Counted from the stretch's first letter, positions 6,869-15,060 are shown. The stretch: DNA of 30,435 nt from DASUZB01 sp036377075 (GCA_036377075.1 DASUZB010000289.1:1-30435); one strand, 5' to 3'. Made by a program: numbers and translations. The notes: generated by a model from the letters alone, not told the origin.

Positions 6869-8685
6869 TCCAGGATGCGGACGACGCCACGGTCGCCGTC
6901 GACCCGCAGGCGCTGGCCGGTCTTGATCCGGCTGGTCGCCTGCCCCGTGCCGACCACCGCAGGCATGCCGTACTCCCGCGCCACGATCGCCGCGTGCGAC
7001 ATGGTGCCGCCGATGTCCGAGACCGCCGCCCTGATCTTGCCGAAGACCGGCCCCCAGCTCGGCGCCGTCACCGGGCAGACCAGGATCTCACCGTCGCGGA
7101 TCTGGCCGATCTCGTTGACGTCCCGCAGCACCCTGGCGACGCCCTCGACCACGCCGGGCGAGGCCGCGTAGCCGTGGATCTCCCTGCCGTCGGCGTCCGA
7201 CGCGCTCGACCAGGCCTCGAGCGTCTGCGCGGTCACGCCCCACAGCATCTTCACCGCCGGGTCGTTGAGCGCCTCGGGCACCGGGCCCAGCGCCGGCGGC
7301 GGCGCCCAGTCCCGCAACGCCGCCAGCAGCCGCTTGCGCTCGGCCACGATCGGCTGGAAGTGGGCGCCGCCGAGCGGCCGCCCGCCCGACGCCCACGCCA
7401 GCATCACGTCCGCCAGCGCCTGGTCGACCTCGTCGTGGTGGAGCTGGAACACGTCCTCGGCGTCGGCGAGCACGCCCTGCCGCCGCAGCAGCTCCCCGAA
7501 GCCCCGGATCTTCTGGAAGAACCGGGTGGTGAACCAGTGCTCGCAGTAGAACTTGTGGTCCTCCACGTAGGGGAACACCACCCGGCACAGCCCCAGCATC
7601 TGGTCGAACGCCGCCCGCTCCCCGTCGCTGCCAAGCAGCCCGCGGTACTCCGCCACGATGCGCTCCCGCTCCTGCCTGAGCTGCTCGGTCGGCCGCTGCA
7701 GCGAGTCCCCGCCGCGGACCAGCCCGACGTACCGCGGCAGCGCCGCGAACGGCACCGTCAGGTCGTCCGCCCAGCTCCGGTGGTGGTGGTAGAAGCCGTC
7801 CCCGGTGGAGACGTTGAACCACGGGTCGCGCGCCTGCTCGAACGCGGCCAGCCAGCGCTCGCCCGCCTCGCCACGGTCGCGCATCGCCCGCAGGACGGAC
7901 CCGGGGTCGCACCCCTCCACGAACAGGTCGTCCACCCCGGACTCGACCGCGAGCCGGGCCAGGCGCTTCAGCTCCTCGTCCGGCCGGTACATGATCACGT
8001 CGATCCCGGCGACCATGCGGGCGACCATCTGGTCGGGGATCTCCGGGAACGCCTGCTTGCAGAACTCGAAGAAGACCACGTAGGCGCCGTAGCCGAGCAT
8101 CAGGAACTCGGTGTGGTGGTGCCACATCTTCGAGTACAGGTCGATGCAGCGGTGGTAGTTCTCGCGCACGTAGTGGTTCTGCGCGACGCCGGTCGACCCG
8201 GTGACCACCTCGCTGTCCTCGAACTCGGGCAGCTCCGGCACGGTGATCGCCTCGATCTCCTGGATCAGGCCCGCCATCCGCGCCTTCCAGCCCTCGTACA
8301 GCCGGTCCCAGTTCTCGTAGTAGTACCCCGCCCGCTCCTGGAACAGCGCCAGCCGCCGCTCGATCTCCGCCGGGTCGGTGACCGGGATGGCGGTGATGTA
8401 GACGCGCCCGTTGAGGATGCGGTGCTCGATGCCGAGCGTGGTCGGCAGCACGAACACCCGCGTGGTGTTGGCCCCGATCGCCGTGTACGGCACCTCGGCG
8501 GTGATCACGTCGAACGCCGGCATCGGCTCCGGGAAGTGCATCGAGTTGTAGAACCAGAAGCGCTCATCATCTTCCGGCTGGAACCGGGTGAAGTACGGGT
8601 ACATCGACCGCCAGCCCTCGGCCCCGGGCGCGTCGGGGATCTCTGACGGAAGCGGGAAGCTCTTGGTCGGCCCGGTCCCCTCCAT
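6865..8685 (-). CDS. Phosphohistidine swivel subunit of a split PEP-synthase-like dikinase
   Basis: 606 aa (about 70 kDa). Residues 1-500 are a long helical region without a nucleotide site, of the kind seen in phenylphosphate synthase alpha. Residues about 505-606 form the PEP-utilizing mobile domain, with the phosphorylatable His564 in GGTMSHAAIVAREYGMP. The PEP/pyruvate-binding TIM barrel of true PEP synthase is absent here and in the next gene, so the acceptor is not pyruvate in the usual way; phenolic hydroxyls are the acceptors in the known split members. ATG 8685 is chosen because it follows a strong GAGGAGG at good spacing, while the frame upstream is unlike the family. First gene of the six-gene operon. 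Confidence 0.88.
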   Translation of the reverse strand: MEGTGPTKSFPLPSEIPDAPGAEGWRSMYPYFTRFQPEDDERFWFYNSMHFPEPMPAFDVITAEVPYTAIGANTTRVFVLPTTLGIEHRILNGRVYITAIPVTDPAEIERRLALFQERAGYYYENWDRLYEGWKARMAGLIQEIEAITVPELPEFEDSEVVTGSTGVAQNHYVRENYHRCIDLYSKMWHHHTEFLMLGYGAYVVFFEFCKQAFPEIPDQMVARMVAGIDVIMYRPDEELKRLARLAVESGVDDLFVEGCDPGSVLRAMRDRGEAGERWLAAFEQARDPWFNVSTGDGFYHHHRSWADDLTVPFAALPRYVGLVRGGDSLQRPTEQLRQERERIVAEYRGLLGSDGERAAFDQMLGLCRVVFPYVEDHKFYCEHWFTTRFFQKIRGFGELLRRQGVLADAEDVFQLHHDEVDQALADVMLAWASGGRPLGGAHFQPIVAERKRLLAALRDWAPPPALGPVPEALNDPAVKMLWGVTAQTLEAWSSASDADGREIHGYAASPGVVEGVARVLRDVNEIGQIRDGEILVCPVTAPSWGPVFGKIRAAVSDIGGTMSHAAIVAREYGMPAVVGTGQATSRIKTGQRLRVDGDRGVVRILE

Positions 8686-9157
8686 GGCGCCTCCTCGGGC
8701 GAGCGGCTCGCGGGCCGGCCAGCGGTGCCCAGCCCGAGCGAGTCGTCTGCTATGTCCGCAGGTCGTGGCCGTGCGGGTCATGCAGGACTATCCGCCAGGT
8801 CACCATGGCCGACAAGCGCCAGGTGAACTGTCCAGACAGGTTGGTGCGGGGCGCGTCAGCCGGTTTCGGCTGGCCCGGGTGCTCCTGGAGGACGGCTGGC
8901 CGGTCGAGCCGCCCCCACCACAGTCCGCGGCGCCTCCCGGCGCCGAGCGTGACGGGCGGCGCCGCTCCGCGAGTCTACCTGGTCGCTGGGATGCCTTGGG
9001 TTGGTGGCGGGCGGTGGCCGTGGGCGCCTACGGTGGGGTGGCAGAGGTTCACGTTTCGCTTCGCACCCCGCAGGTCGAGCTTGTCCCCTTGCCGCCGGCG
9101 CCAGGTCGCGCCGGCGTGGTCGATACCTCCAAGACGATGGAGGGAGGGACAAGATTC
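8686..9157. other. Divergent intergenic region between the carboxylase operon and csp, with hairpins
   Basis: 472 nt between two divergent starts. No credible gene is seen; open frames here look like shadows. It holds the candidate operon promoter and dyad, a 6-bp hairpin (8857-8872: CAGCCG, GTTT loop, CGGCTG), and a perfect 9-bp GC-only hairpin at 9093-9116 (arms CGCCGGCGC and GCGCCGGCG, 6-nt loop) about 40 nt before the cold-shock start codon. I could not find a convincing csp promoter. Confidence 0.5.
8787..8839 (-). promoter_or_regulatory. Candidate promoter and upstream palindrome of the carboxylase operon
   Basis: On the minus strand TTGTCG (8815-8810) and GATAGT (8792-8787) are separated by 17 nt, giving a transcription start near 8780 and a leader of about 95 nt. 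Just upstream lies the dyad CTGTC-CA-GACAG (8828-8839), placed where an activator would bind. The -10 box is only a partial match, so this is a weak prediction. Confidence 0.3.
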
Positions 9158-9367
9158 ATGACTGTTGGAACCGTGAAGTGGTTCAACGCCGACAAGGGCT
9201 ACGGCTTCATCGCCCCAGAGTCCGGCGAGGACGTCTTCGTGCATTTCAGCGCGATCCAGTCGACCGGCTACCGCTCGCTTGACGAGGGGCAGGTGGTCGA
9301 GTTCGACGTGACGTCGGGGCCGAAGGGCCCCCAGGCCGCCAACGTGCGGCTGCCTGAAGGCCAGTAG
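9158..9367 (+). CDS. Cold-shock protein, CspA family
   Basis: 69 aa, the standard length for a single cold-shock domain that binds single-stranded RNA/DNA and acts as an RNA chaperone. RNP1 is KGYGFIAP and RNP2 is DVFVHFSAI, both with their aromatic residues intact, and the N-terminus GTVKWFNADKG is classical. ATG 9158 follows GGAGGGAGGG at normal spacing. The frame is open far upstream but has no homology there. The gene stands alone, with a GC-rich hairpin in its likely leader and a strong intrinsic terminator only 5 nt past the stop, consistent with high expression and possible post-transcriptional control. Confidence 0.96.
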   Translation: MTVGTVKWFNADKGYGFIAPESGEDVFVHFSAIQSTGYRSLDEGQVVEFDVTSGPKGPQAANVRLPEGQ

Positions 9368-9372
9368 CACCT

Positions 9373-9410
9373 ACACGAGCCCGCCCGGCGTCCGCCGGGC
9401 GGGCTCGTGT
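9373..9410 (+). terminator. Terminator after csp
   Basis: Perfect 18-bp inverted repeat: arms ACACGAGCCCGCCCGGCG and its complement, separated by only two bases, directly after the csp stop. There is no U-tract, which is usual for GC-rich actinobacteria. Confidence 0.85.
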
Positions 9411-9555
9411 GCGGGTTGGCGCATGGTCCGCGGCCAGCATCTCCGGGCCCTGCTTCCGTCGCCAGGGTCGGAGGACCTGGGGTGGCTGGGCCACGGCTTG
9501 CCTTCGCCAAGTATCTTGACCCCGTTTACGGTGGACCGACGCGGAGGAGCCTGCC

Positions 9556-10515
9556 ATGGACGCTGCTGACCAGCTGCACGTGGTGGTCGGCGCGACCGGC
9601 GGCGCGGGGGGCGCCATCGTCACGGAGCTGGCCGGCCGCGGCCATCGGGTCCGGGCGGTCAGTCGCAAGCCGGCAGCAGACCTGCCCGAGGGGGTGGAGC
9701 CGCTGACCGCCGACGCCGCCGACCCGGCCCAGGCCCGCAAGGCCTGCCAGGGCGCCACGGTCGTCTACCACTGCGCGGAGCCGCCGTACCAGCGTTGGGC
9801 GGCGGAGTTCCCCCCGCTGACCGCGAGCATCGCCGAAGCGGCCGCCCGCGCCGGGGCCAGGCTCGTGTACGCGGACAACCTCTACGCCTACGGGCCGGTG
9901 GACGGGCCGATCACCGAGGACCTGCCCGCGCTCGCGGCCACCAGGAAGGGCCGGGTGCGCACGCTCATGGCCGAGCGGCTGCTCGCCGCCCACCGCAAGG
10001 GGACGCTCCGGGTGGCCATCGGACGCTCCTCGGACTACTACGGACCGGGCGGGGCCAACAGCGTCGTCGGAGACGTCCTGTTCGGCGCGGCCGTCCTGGG
10101 CAGGCGAGCCCGCTGGCTGGGCCGCGTGGACGTGCCGCACAGCCTGAACTACCTGCCCGACGTGGCCAGGGCGCTGGTCACCCTCGGGTCGCGCTCCGAG
10201 GCGCTGGGCGAGGTGTGGCACCTGCCGGCCGCCCAACCCCTGACCGGCCGAGCGTTCGTCGGGCTCGTCGCCGCCGCGCTCGGCCGGCCCGTCAAGGTCA
10301 CGGCGACCTCCCGCCTGGCGCTGCGGGTGGCTGGCGTCCTCGACCCTCGGGCCCGGGAGAGCGCCGAGATGCTGTACCAGTGGGAGCGCCCCTTCGTCCT
10401 CGACGCCTCGAAGTTCCAGCGCGCCTTCGGCCCCTTGGAGCCCACGCCGCACCGCCGGGCGGTTGCCGCGACGGTCGCCTGGTTCCAGGGGCGAGCGGGC
10501 CGCACCCATCGCTGA
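9556..10515 (+). CDS. NAD(P)-dependent epimerase/dehydratase family protein (extended or atypical SDR)
   Basis: 319 aa. The Rossmann N-terminus reads HVVVGATGGAGGAIVTEL (glycine-rich GxTGxxGxxI pattern near residues 9-25), followed by an Arg-containing beta-2 end (VRAVSRKPA) that suggests NADP preference. VYHCAEPPY marks strand 4. The tyrosine of the active-site region may lie in LYAYGPVDG; the classical YxxxK is not obvious, so catalysis of the usual SDR type is uncertain. SSDYYGPGG and the C-terminal half resemble sugar-nucleotide epimerase-like proteins. GGAGGAG precedes ATG 9556. It stands alone between two terminators. Substrate unknown. Confidence 0.87.
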   Translation: MDAADQLHVVVGATGGAGGAIVTELAGRGHRVRAVSRKPAADLPEGVEPLTADAADPAQARKACQGATVVYHCAEPPYQRWAAEFPPLTASIAEAAARAGARLVYADNLYAYGPVDGPITEDLPALAATRKGRVRTLMAERLLAAHRKGTLRVAIGRSSDYYGPGGANSVVGDVLFGAAVLGRRARWLGRVDVPHSLNYLPDVARALVTLGSRSEALGEVWHLPAAQPLTGRAFVGLVAAALGRPVKVTATSRLALRVAGVLDPRARESAEMLYQWERPFVLDASKFQRAFGPLEPTPHRRAVAATVAWFQGRAGRTHR

Positions 10516-10531
10516 AGTGGTGGCAAGGCGA

Positions 10532-10561
10532 CGAGGAGGGGCCGCGGGCGGCCCCTCCTCG
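10532..10561 (+). terminator. Terminator after the epimerase-like gene
   Basis: 12-bp perfect stem (CGAGGAGGGGCC and GGCCCCTCCTCG) with a 6-nt loop, 16 nt after the stop codon. It may also stop readthrough from the opposite-strand response regulator operon. Confidence 0.8.
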
Positions 10562-10724
10562 CGCTGTCGGGTCCTGCGGGCGGTCAGGGTGTGGGGTCGG
10601 GGAACGAGCCCCCGAAGATGTCGCTGTTGCCGAAGGTGGCCGGGCAGTCGTTCTGCGGCTCGGGTGGGCGATGGGCTGCCCGCCTGCACCGAGGTCCGCC
10701 AGGCGTCGATGGCCGGGCAGGTCC

Positions 10725-11402
10725 TCAGTGGCCGATGTCGCGGTCCCCGGCCGCGACGAGCCCGCTCTCGTACGCGAAGACGACGACCTGGGTGCGGCCG
10801 CGCAGGCCGAGCTTGGTGAGGATGCTCGACACGTGCGACTTCACGGTCGCCGGTCCGATGAAGAGCTTCTCGGCGATCTCCGCGTTGCTGGACCCCCGGG
10901 CGACGGCGGCCACCACCTCGCGCTCCCGGTCGGTCAGGCGCTCGAGGCGGCGTGACACGGCGGCGTCGACGGTCAGGCGCTCGGCGAATTGGCCGATGAG
11001 GCGCCGGGTGATCGACGGCGCCAGCAGCGCCCCGCCGTCGGCCACCGTGCGCACGGCGGTGGCGAGCTGGTCGGGAGGGATGTCCTTGAGCACGAAGCCG
11101 CTGGCACCGGCGCGCAATGCCTTGTAGACGTACTCGTCCGGGTCGAAGGTGGTCAGGATCAGCACCCGGACGTTCCAGTCGGCCTCGGCCAGGATCCGGG
11201 AGGTCGCCTCCAGGCCGTCCATGTCGGGCATCCGGATGTCCATGAGGATCACGTCGGGACGGTGCTGGCGTGCCGCCTCGATCGCCTCGAGCCCGGTCCC
11301 GGCCTCGGCGACGACCTCGATGTCGTCGTGGATCCCCAGGACCATGGCGAAGCCCCCGCGGACCAGCGCCTGGTCGTCGACGACGGCGACACGGATGCTC
11401 AC
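10725..11402 (-). CDS. NarL/LuxR-family response regulator
   Basis: 225 aa. The receiver domain (1-120) has acidic pair VVDD at 7-10, phospho-acceptor Asp55 in VILMDIRMPD, and the switch lysine in SGFVLKDIP. The LuxR-type HTH (about 150-212) reads LTDREREVVAAVARG then SNAEIAEKLFIGPATVKSHVSSIL. The frame is open far upstream, but homology begins at GTG 11402, which lies in a GTGA overlap with the kinase stop, so the two are co-translated. The likely target is the divergent MMPL exporter gene across the kinase, and possibly its own operon. Confidence 0.93.
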   Translation of the reverse strand: MSIRVAVVDDQALVRGGFAMVLGIHDDIEVVAEAGTGLEAIEAARQHRPDVILMDIRMPDMDGLEATSRILAEADWNVRVLILTTFDPDEYVYKALRAGASGFVLKDIPPDQLATAVRTVADGGALLAPSITRRLIGQFAERLTVDAAVSRRLERLTDREREVVAAVARGSSNAEIAEKLFIGPATVKSHVSSILTKLGLRGRTQVVVFAYESGLVAAGDRDIGH

Positions 11403-12616
11403 GCCGGCTCGCCTCCGGTGGGCAGGTGGGCGACGACCCGGAACCCGCCGCCCGGGCGCGGCCGAGCTTCGAGGGTCCCGCCCAACAGTAGCGCCCGCTC
11501 CCGCATCCCGACGATGCCGTGACCCCTCGCCTGGCCCTGGGCGGCGCCCGACCCGGGCAGGGTGGTGGCGCCGTGACCGTCGTCGAGCACCTCGATGACG
11601 ATCCCGTTCCTGTCGGTGCCGAGCCGCACCTCGGTGTGGGTGCCGGGACCGGCGTGCTTGAGCACGTTGGTGAGCGCCTCCTGGACGATGCGGTACGCGA
11701 ACAGGTCCACGCGGGCCGGAAGCTCGGCCGGCACCCCGTTCGTCGCCAGCGAGACGTCCACACCCGCCCCGCGGATCTGCTCGACGAGCCTGGAGAGGTC
11801 CGCGAGGCCGGGCTGGGGGCCGAGTCCGTCGAGGTCGACCTCTGGTCGGAGGACCCCGAGCAGGTGGCGCAGCTCGTCCAGCGCCTGGCGTCCCGCCTCC
11901 TCCACCGCTTCCATCGCCCGCAGGGCGCCCTCGGGGTCCTGGGCGGCCACGGTCTTGGCCGCGCCCGCCTGGACCGTCATCAGGCTCACCCGATGGGCGA
12001 CCACGTCGTGCAGCTCGCGAGCGATGCGGGTTCGCTCCTCGGTCACGATCCGGCGGGCTTCGGCGGCCTGTTCCCGCACCAGCAGGGCGGCGCGCTCCGT
12101 GCGCAGCCGCAGACGGCGTCCGACGTACCACGCCACGAACATGACGACGGCGCCGAAGACGGCCTCCCCCCACGTGTCTGGACCCGTAAGGCCGTCGAGG
12201 CTGACCACGGCGATGGCCGCGGCGACGCCCACGTGGGCCGGCCGGTCCCCGGTGGCGTGCCGCCCCACGCTGTACAGGGCGAGGATCGCCACCCCACCGA
12301 GGTCCGTGTAGCCGCTTCCGAGCAGCAAGGCCCAGGCGCTGAGCACCACGGCCAGCACGACCAGGGGCACGCGCCTGCGCCAGTACAGCGCCGCGCAGGC
12401 CACGGCGAAGGCCAGCAGGGCAGCGACCGGGACGTCGCCGATGGGGCGGACGACGACCGAATCGCCGGGTCCGTCGGTCAGGAACACCGTCCCGAGGAAG
12501 ACCGCGATCGCGAGGAGGGCGTCCGCGGTGCGGGGCCAGCGGGCGAAGGGGCCCCGGAACCTCGTCGGGGCGTTCCCGAGCGGCGTCCGGGAGGACAGCG
12601 CCGTGCGGTTCACCAT
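11399..12616 (-). CDS. Sensor histidine kinase, NarL/DesK (HisKA_3) family
   Basis: 405 aa. Four to five predicted membrane segments occupy about residues 32-165 (for example ALLAIAVFLGTVFL and PLVVLAVVLSAWALLLG), with no large external sensor domain, so sensing is probably within or near the membrane. The HisKA_3 dimerisation box is IARELHDVVAHRVSLM with His203. The HATPase_c domain follows, with the N-box IVQEALTNVLKHAG, the G1 motif LDDGHGA and the G2 motif GHGIVGMRERALLLGG. ATG 12616 is chosen because the first membrane segment and family similarity begin after it; the preceding GGAG is weak. Membrane-sensing DesK/LiaS kinases often answer envelope stress or lipophilic drugs, which fits the MMPL neighbour. 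Confidence 0.9.
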   Translation of the reverse strand: MVNRTALSSRTPLGNAPTRFRGPFARWPRTADALLAIAVFLGTVFLTDGPGDSVVVRPIGDVPVAALLAFAVACAALYWRRRVPLVVLAVVLSAWALLLGSGYTDLGGVAILALYSVGRHATGDRPAHVGVAAAIAVVSLDGLTGPDTWGEAVFGAVVMFVAWYVGRRLRLRTERAALLVREQAAEARRIVTEERTRIARELHDVVAHRVSLMTVQAGAAKTVAAQDPEGALRAMEAVEEAGRQALDELRHLLGVLRPEVDLDGLGPQPGLADLSRLVEQIRGAGVDVSLATNGVPAELPARVDLFAYRIVQEALTNVLKHAGPGTHTEVRLGTDRNGIVIEVLDDGHGATTLPGSGAAQGQARGHGIVGMRERALLLGGTLEARPRPGGGFRVVAHLPTGGEPA

Positions 12617-12671
12617 CGCTCCAGGTGAGACGTGCGGTGGCCCGTGGCGGCTCGTCAGCGGGCACCGACCA

Positions 12672-12700
12672 ACGATAGGCCAGGCCGGAGGCGCGGTCAT
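12672..12700 (-). promoter_or_regulatory. Candidate promoter of the two-component operon
   Basis: On the minus strand ATGACC (12700-12695) and TATCGT (12677-12672) are 17 nt apart, predicting a start near 12665 and a leader of about 49 nt before the kinase ATG. The boxes match four of six consensus positions each, roughly. Confidence 0.4.
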
Positions 12701-12729
12701 CCGCCTGCGGGCGGAGGCGGGTCTCCGCC
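12700..12729. repeat. Alternating inverted repeats in the kinase/MMPL divergent region
   Basis: TCCGCC (12700-12705), GGCGGA (12710-12715) and TCCGCC (12724-12729) form two overlapping hairpins or dyads directly upstream of the predicted kinase -35 box. This is a plausible response-regulator site for both divergent units, but GC-rich background makes such short repeats common. Confidence 0.3.
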
Positions 12730-12897
12730 GCGCGGGGGGAGTCCACGCGCCGACGGCGGCGCGCGACCCGCCTCGCGAGGGACGGCCAACCCGTCCACCG
12801 GCGGGCGACCGCGCCGCTCCCGGCACGCACGCTGCTTCCACGGCGCCACCGCCGGCGCACCCGCCGCCCGGAACCGGGCCACCCAAGGAGCACCGTC

Positions 12898-15060
12898 ATG
12901 CATCGCACCATCCGCCGGGTTGGCGACGCCAGCGCCCGCAGGCCGTGGGTCACGATCGGGGCGTGGGTGGTCGCCGCCGCCATCGTCATCGGGCTGGCAG
13001 GCAGCGCCGGTGGCGCGTTCGCCGACGATTTCGTCGCTCCCGGCAGCCAGAGCGAGGAGGCGATGAAGCTCCTCCAGGAGCGCTTCCCCGCAGCGGCCGG
13101 CGGCAGCGCCATGGCGGTGTTCGCCGCGCCGAAGGGCGAGCGACTCGAGCGCCGCCGGCGCGCCATCGACGCCGCGGTCGCCCGGATCTCCGGCGTGGAG
13201 CACGTGGCCAGGGTGGTCGATCCGTTCACCGCCGGCACGGTGTCGTCCGACGGGCGCATCGGCTTCGCCGAGGTCGCCTTCGACCTGCCGTCGACCGAGC
13301 TCGGCCCGGAGCCGCTCACCGCGATCGCCGACGCGATGGAGCCCGCACGCCAGGCCGGCGTCGAGGCGGAGCTCGGCGGCGACGCGGCGTTCATCAACGC
13401 CAAGACGGAGACGTCGGGTACGGAGGTGGCCGGGCTGCTGGCCGCGCTGGTCGTGCTGGTCGTCGCGTTCGGGACGATCGTGGCCGCACTGGTCCCGATC
13501 GCCCTCGCCCTGGCGGCGGTCGCAACCGGCCTGGGCGGCATCACGCTGCTGGCCAACGCGATGGACGTCTCCAGCGCCGCGCCGACCATCGGCGCGATGA
13601 TCGGGCTGGGGGTCGGCATCGACTACGCCCTGTTCATCGTGGCCCGCTACCGCGAGCACCGTGCAGCCGGTCAGGACGGCCCCACCGCGCTGTCGAACGC
13701 CATGGGATCGGCGGCCGCGGCCGTGCTGCTCGCCGGCGGCACCGTGGTCGTGGCGATGGCCGCGCTCGTGCTGACCGGTCTTGGCTTCCTGGCCTCGATC
13801 GGGCTCAGCGCCTCGCTGGTCGTGCTCTTCGCCGTGGCGAGCGCGCTCACGCTGCTGCCGGCACTGCTGTCGCTGCTCGGCAACCGCATCGACGCGGGAC
13901 GGCTCGTGGGTCGCAAGCGCCCCGCCAGGCAGGTCGAGGACACGACCTGGTGGCGTTTCGCCCATCACGTGTCGCGCCGGCCGTGGCCGTACCTGATCGT
14001 CGCGTCGGCGGTGCTGCTCGCGCTGGCCGCTCCGGCGCTGCGGATGAAGACGGGCTTCCCGGATGCCGGCGACGACGCCACCAGCACCACCCACCGTCGT
14101 GCCTACGACCTGCTGGCCGAGGGCTTCGGCCCGGGCTTCAACGCCCCGCTCCTGGTCGTCGCCGACCTGCGCAGCCCGGGCGTGGACGCCCGGGCCGTCC
14201 CCGCCCTGGCCGAGCGCATCGCCGCGGACCCCGGCATCGCCATGGTTGGCGAGCCGCGGACCTCCCCGGCCGGGGACACGGTCGTGCTGCCCACGATCCC
14301 CACCACCGCACCGGCGGACGCCGAGACGTCCGCGACCCTCCAGCGCGTCCGCGACCTCGTCCCCGCCAACGTCGCCGTGTCGGGACTGACCGCCATGACC
14401 GACGACCTCACCAAGCAGCTCGCCGACACCCTGCCGATCTTCGTCGCCGCCATCCTGGCCGCGTCGTTCCTGCTGCTGATGGTCGTGTTCCGCTCCATCG
14501 CGGTGCCGCTGAAGGCCGCCGTGATGAACCTGCTGTCGATCGGCGGGGCGTACGGCGTCGTGGTGGCCGTGTTCCAGTGGGGGTGGCTCAAGGACCTGTT
14601 CAACCTCGACCGCACCTTCGTGATCGCCTCCCCGATGCCGACGATCTTCTTCGCGGTGCTCTTCGGCCTGTCCATGGACTACGAGGTGTTCCTGCTCTCG
14701 CGGATCCGCGAGGCGTACGACGCCACGGGCGACAACGCCGGGTCGGTGGCGCGCGGCATGGCGGGCACGGGTCGCGTGATCACCTCCGCCGGGCTGATCA
14801 TGACGGTGGTGTTCCTCAGCTTCGTCGCCGACCCGTCGCCGCTCGTCAGGATGCTGGGCCTGGGCCTGTCGACCGCGATCGTGCTCGACGCGACGATCGT
14901 CCGGATGGTGGTGGTGCCCGCGACCATGGCGCTGCTGGGCCGCGCGAACTGGTGGCTGCCGCGTTGGCTCGACCGTCGCCTGCCCCACGTGGGCACGGAG
15001 GTCGCTGACGTCCCATGGCAGGCCGAACCGGTGCTCACCGGCGCGTCCGGGCGCGGCTGA
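12898..15060 (+). CDS. MMPL family RND-type membrane transporter
   Basis: 720 aa, a usual length for actinobacterial MMPL proteins, which export lipids, drugs or surface molecules using the proton gradient. Architecture: TM1 near residues 18-38, an external porter domain (about 40-170), a block of TMs (about 175-330), TM7 near 363-383, a second external domain (about 385-510), and five further TMs. The paired proton-relay motifs are present: GVGIDYALF with Asp242 and GLSMDYEVFLLSRI with Asp594. AAGGAG precedes ATG 12898 by 6 nt. Divergent from the two-component pair, which is the likely regulator. Cargo cannot be read from the sequence. Confidence 0.94.
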   Translation: MHRTIRRVGDASARRPWVTIGAWVVAAAIVIGLAGSAGGAFADDFVAPGSQSEEAMKLLQERFPAAAGGSAMAVFAAPKGERLERRRRAIDAAVARISGVEHVARVVDPFTAGTVSSDGRIGFAEVAFDLPSTELGPEPLTAIADAMEPARQAGVEAELGGDAAFINAKTETSGTEVAGLLAALVVLVVAFGTIVAALVPIALALAAVATGLGGITLLANAMDVSSAAPTIGAMIGLGVGIDYALFIVARYREHRAAGQDGPTALSNAMGSAAAAVLLAGGTVVVAMAALVLTGLGFLASIGLSASLVVLFAVASALTLLPALLSLLGNRIDAGRLVGRKRPARQVEDTTWWRFAHHVSRRPWPYLIVASAVLLALAAPALRMKTGFPDAGDDATSTTHRRAYDLLAEGFGPGFNAPLLVVADLRSPGVDARAVPALAERIAADPGIAMVGEPRTSPAGDTVVLPTIPTTAPADAETSATLQRVRDLVPANVAVSGLTAMTDDLTKQLADTLPIFVAAILAASFLLLMVVFRSIAVPLKAAVMNLLSIGGAYGVVVAVFQWGWLKDLFNLDRTFVIASPMPTIFFAVLFGLSMDYEVFLLSRIREAYDATGDNAGSVARGMAGTGRVITSAGLIMTVVFLSFVADPSPLVRMLGLGLSTAIVLDATIVRMVVVPATMALLGRANWWLPRWLDRRLPHVGTEVADVPWQAEPVLTGASGRG

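Noticed and set aside
5732..8685. Calling the kinase pair phosphoenolpyruvate synthase (ppsA)
   Set aside because: Neither protein has the PEP/pyruvate-binding TIM barrel, so normal PEP synthesis is not supported.
8686..9157. Search for a tRNA, small RNA or riboswitch in the divergent spacer
   Set aside because: No cloverleaf, T-loop or known riboswitch core was found; only simple hairpins are visible.
10562..10724. Minus-strand reading with CPA-type cysteine spacing (NDCPATFGNSDIFGG)
   Set aside because: No start, frame changes are needed to extend it, and it lies between a terminator and the response regulator stop; not enough to call a remnant.
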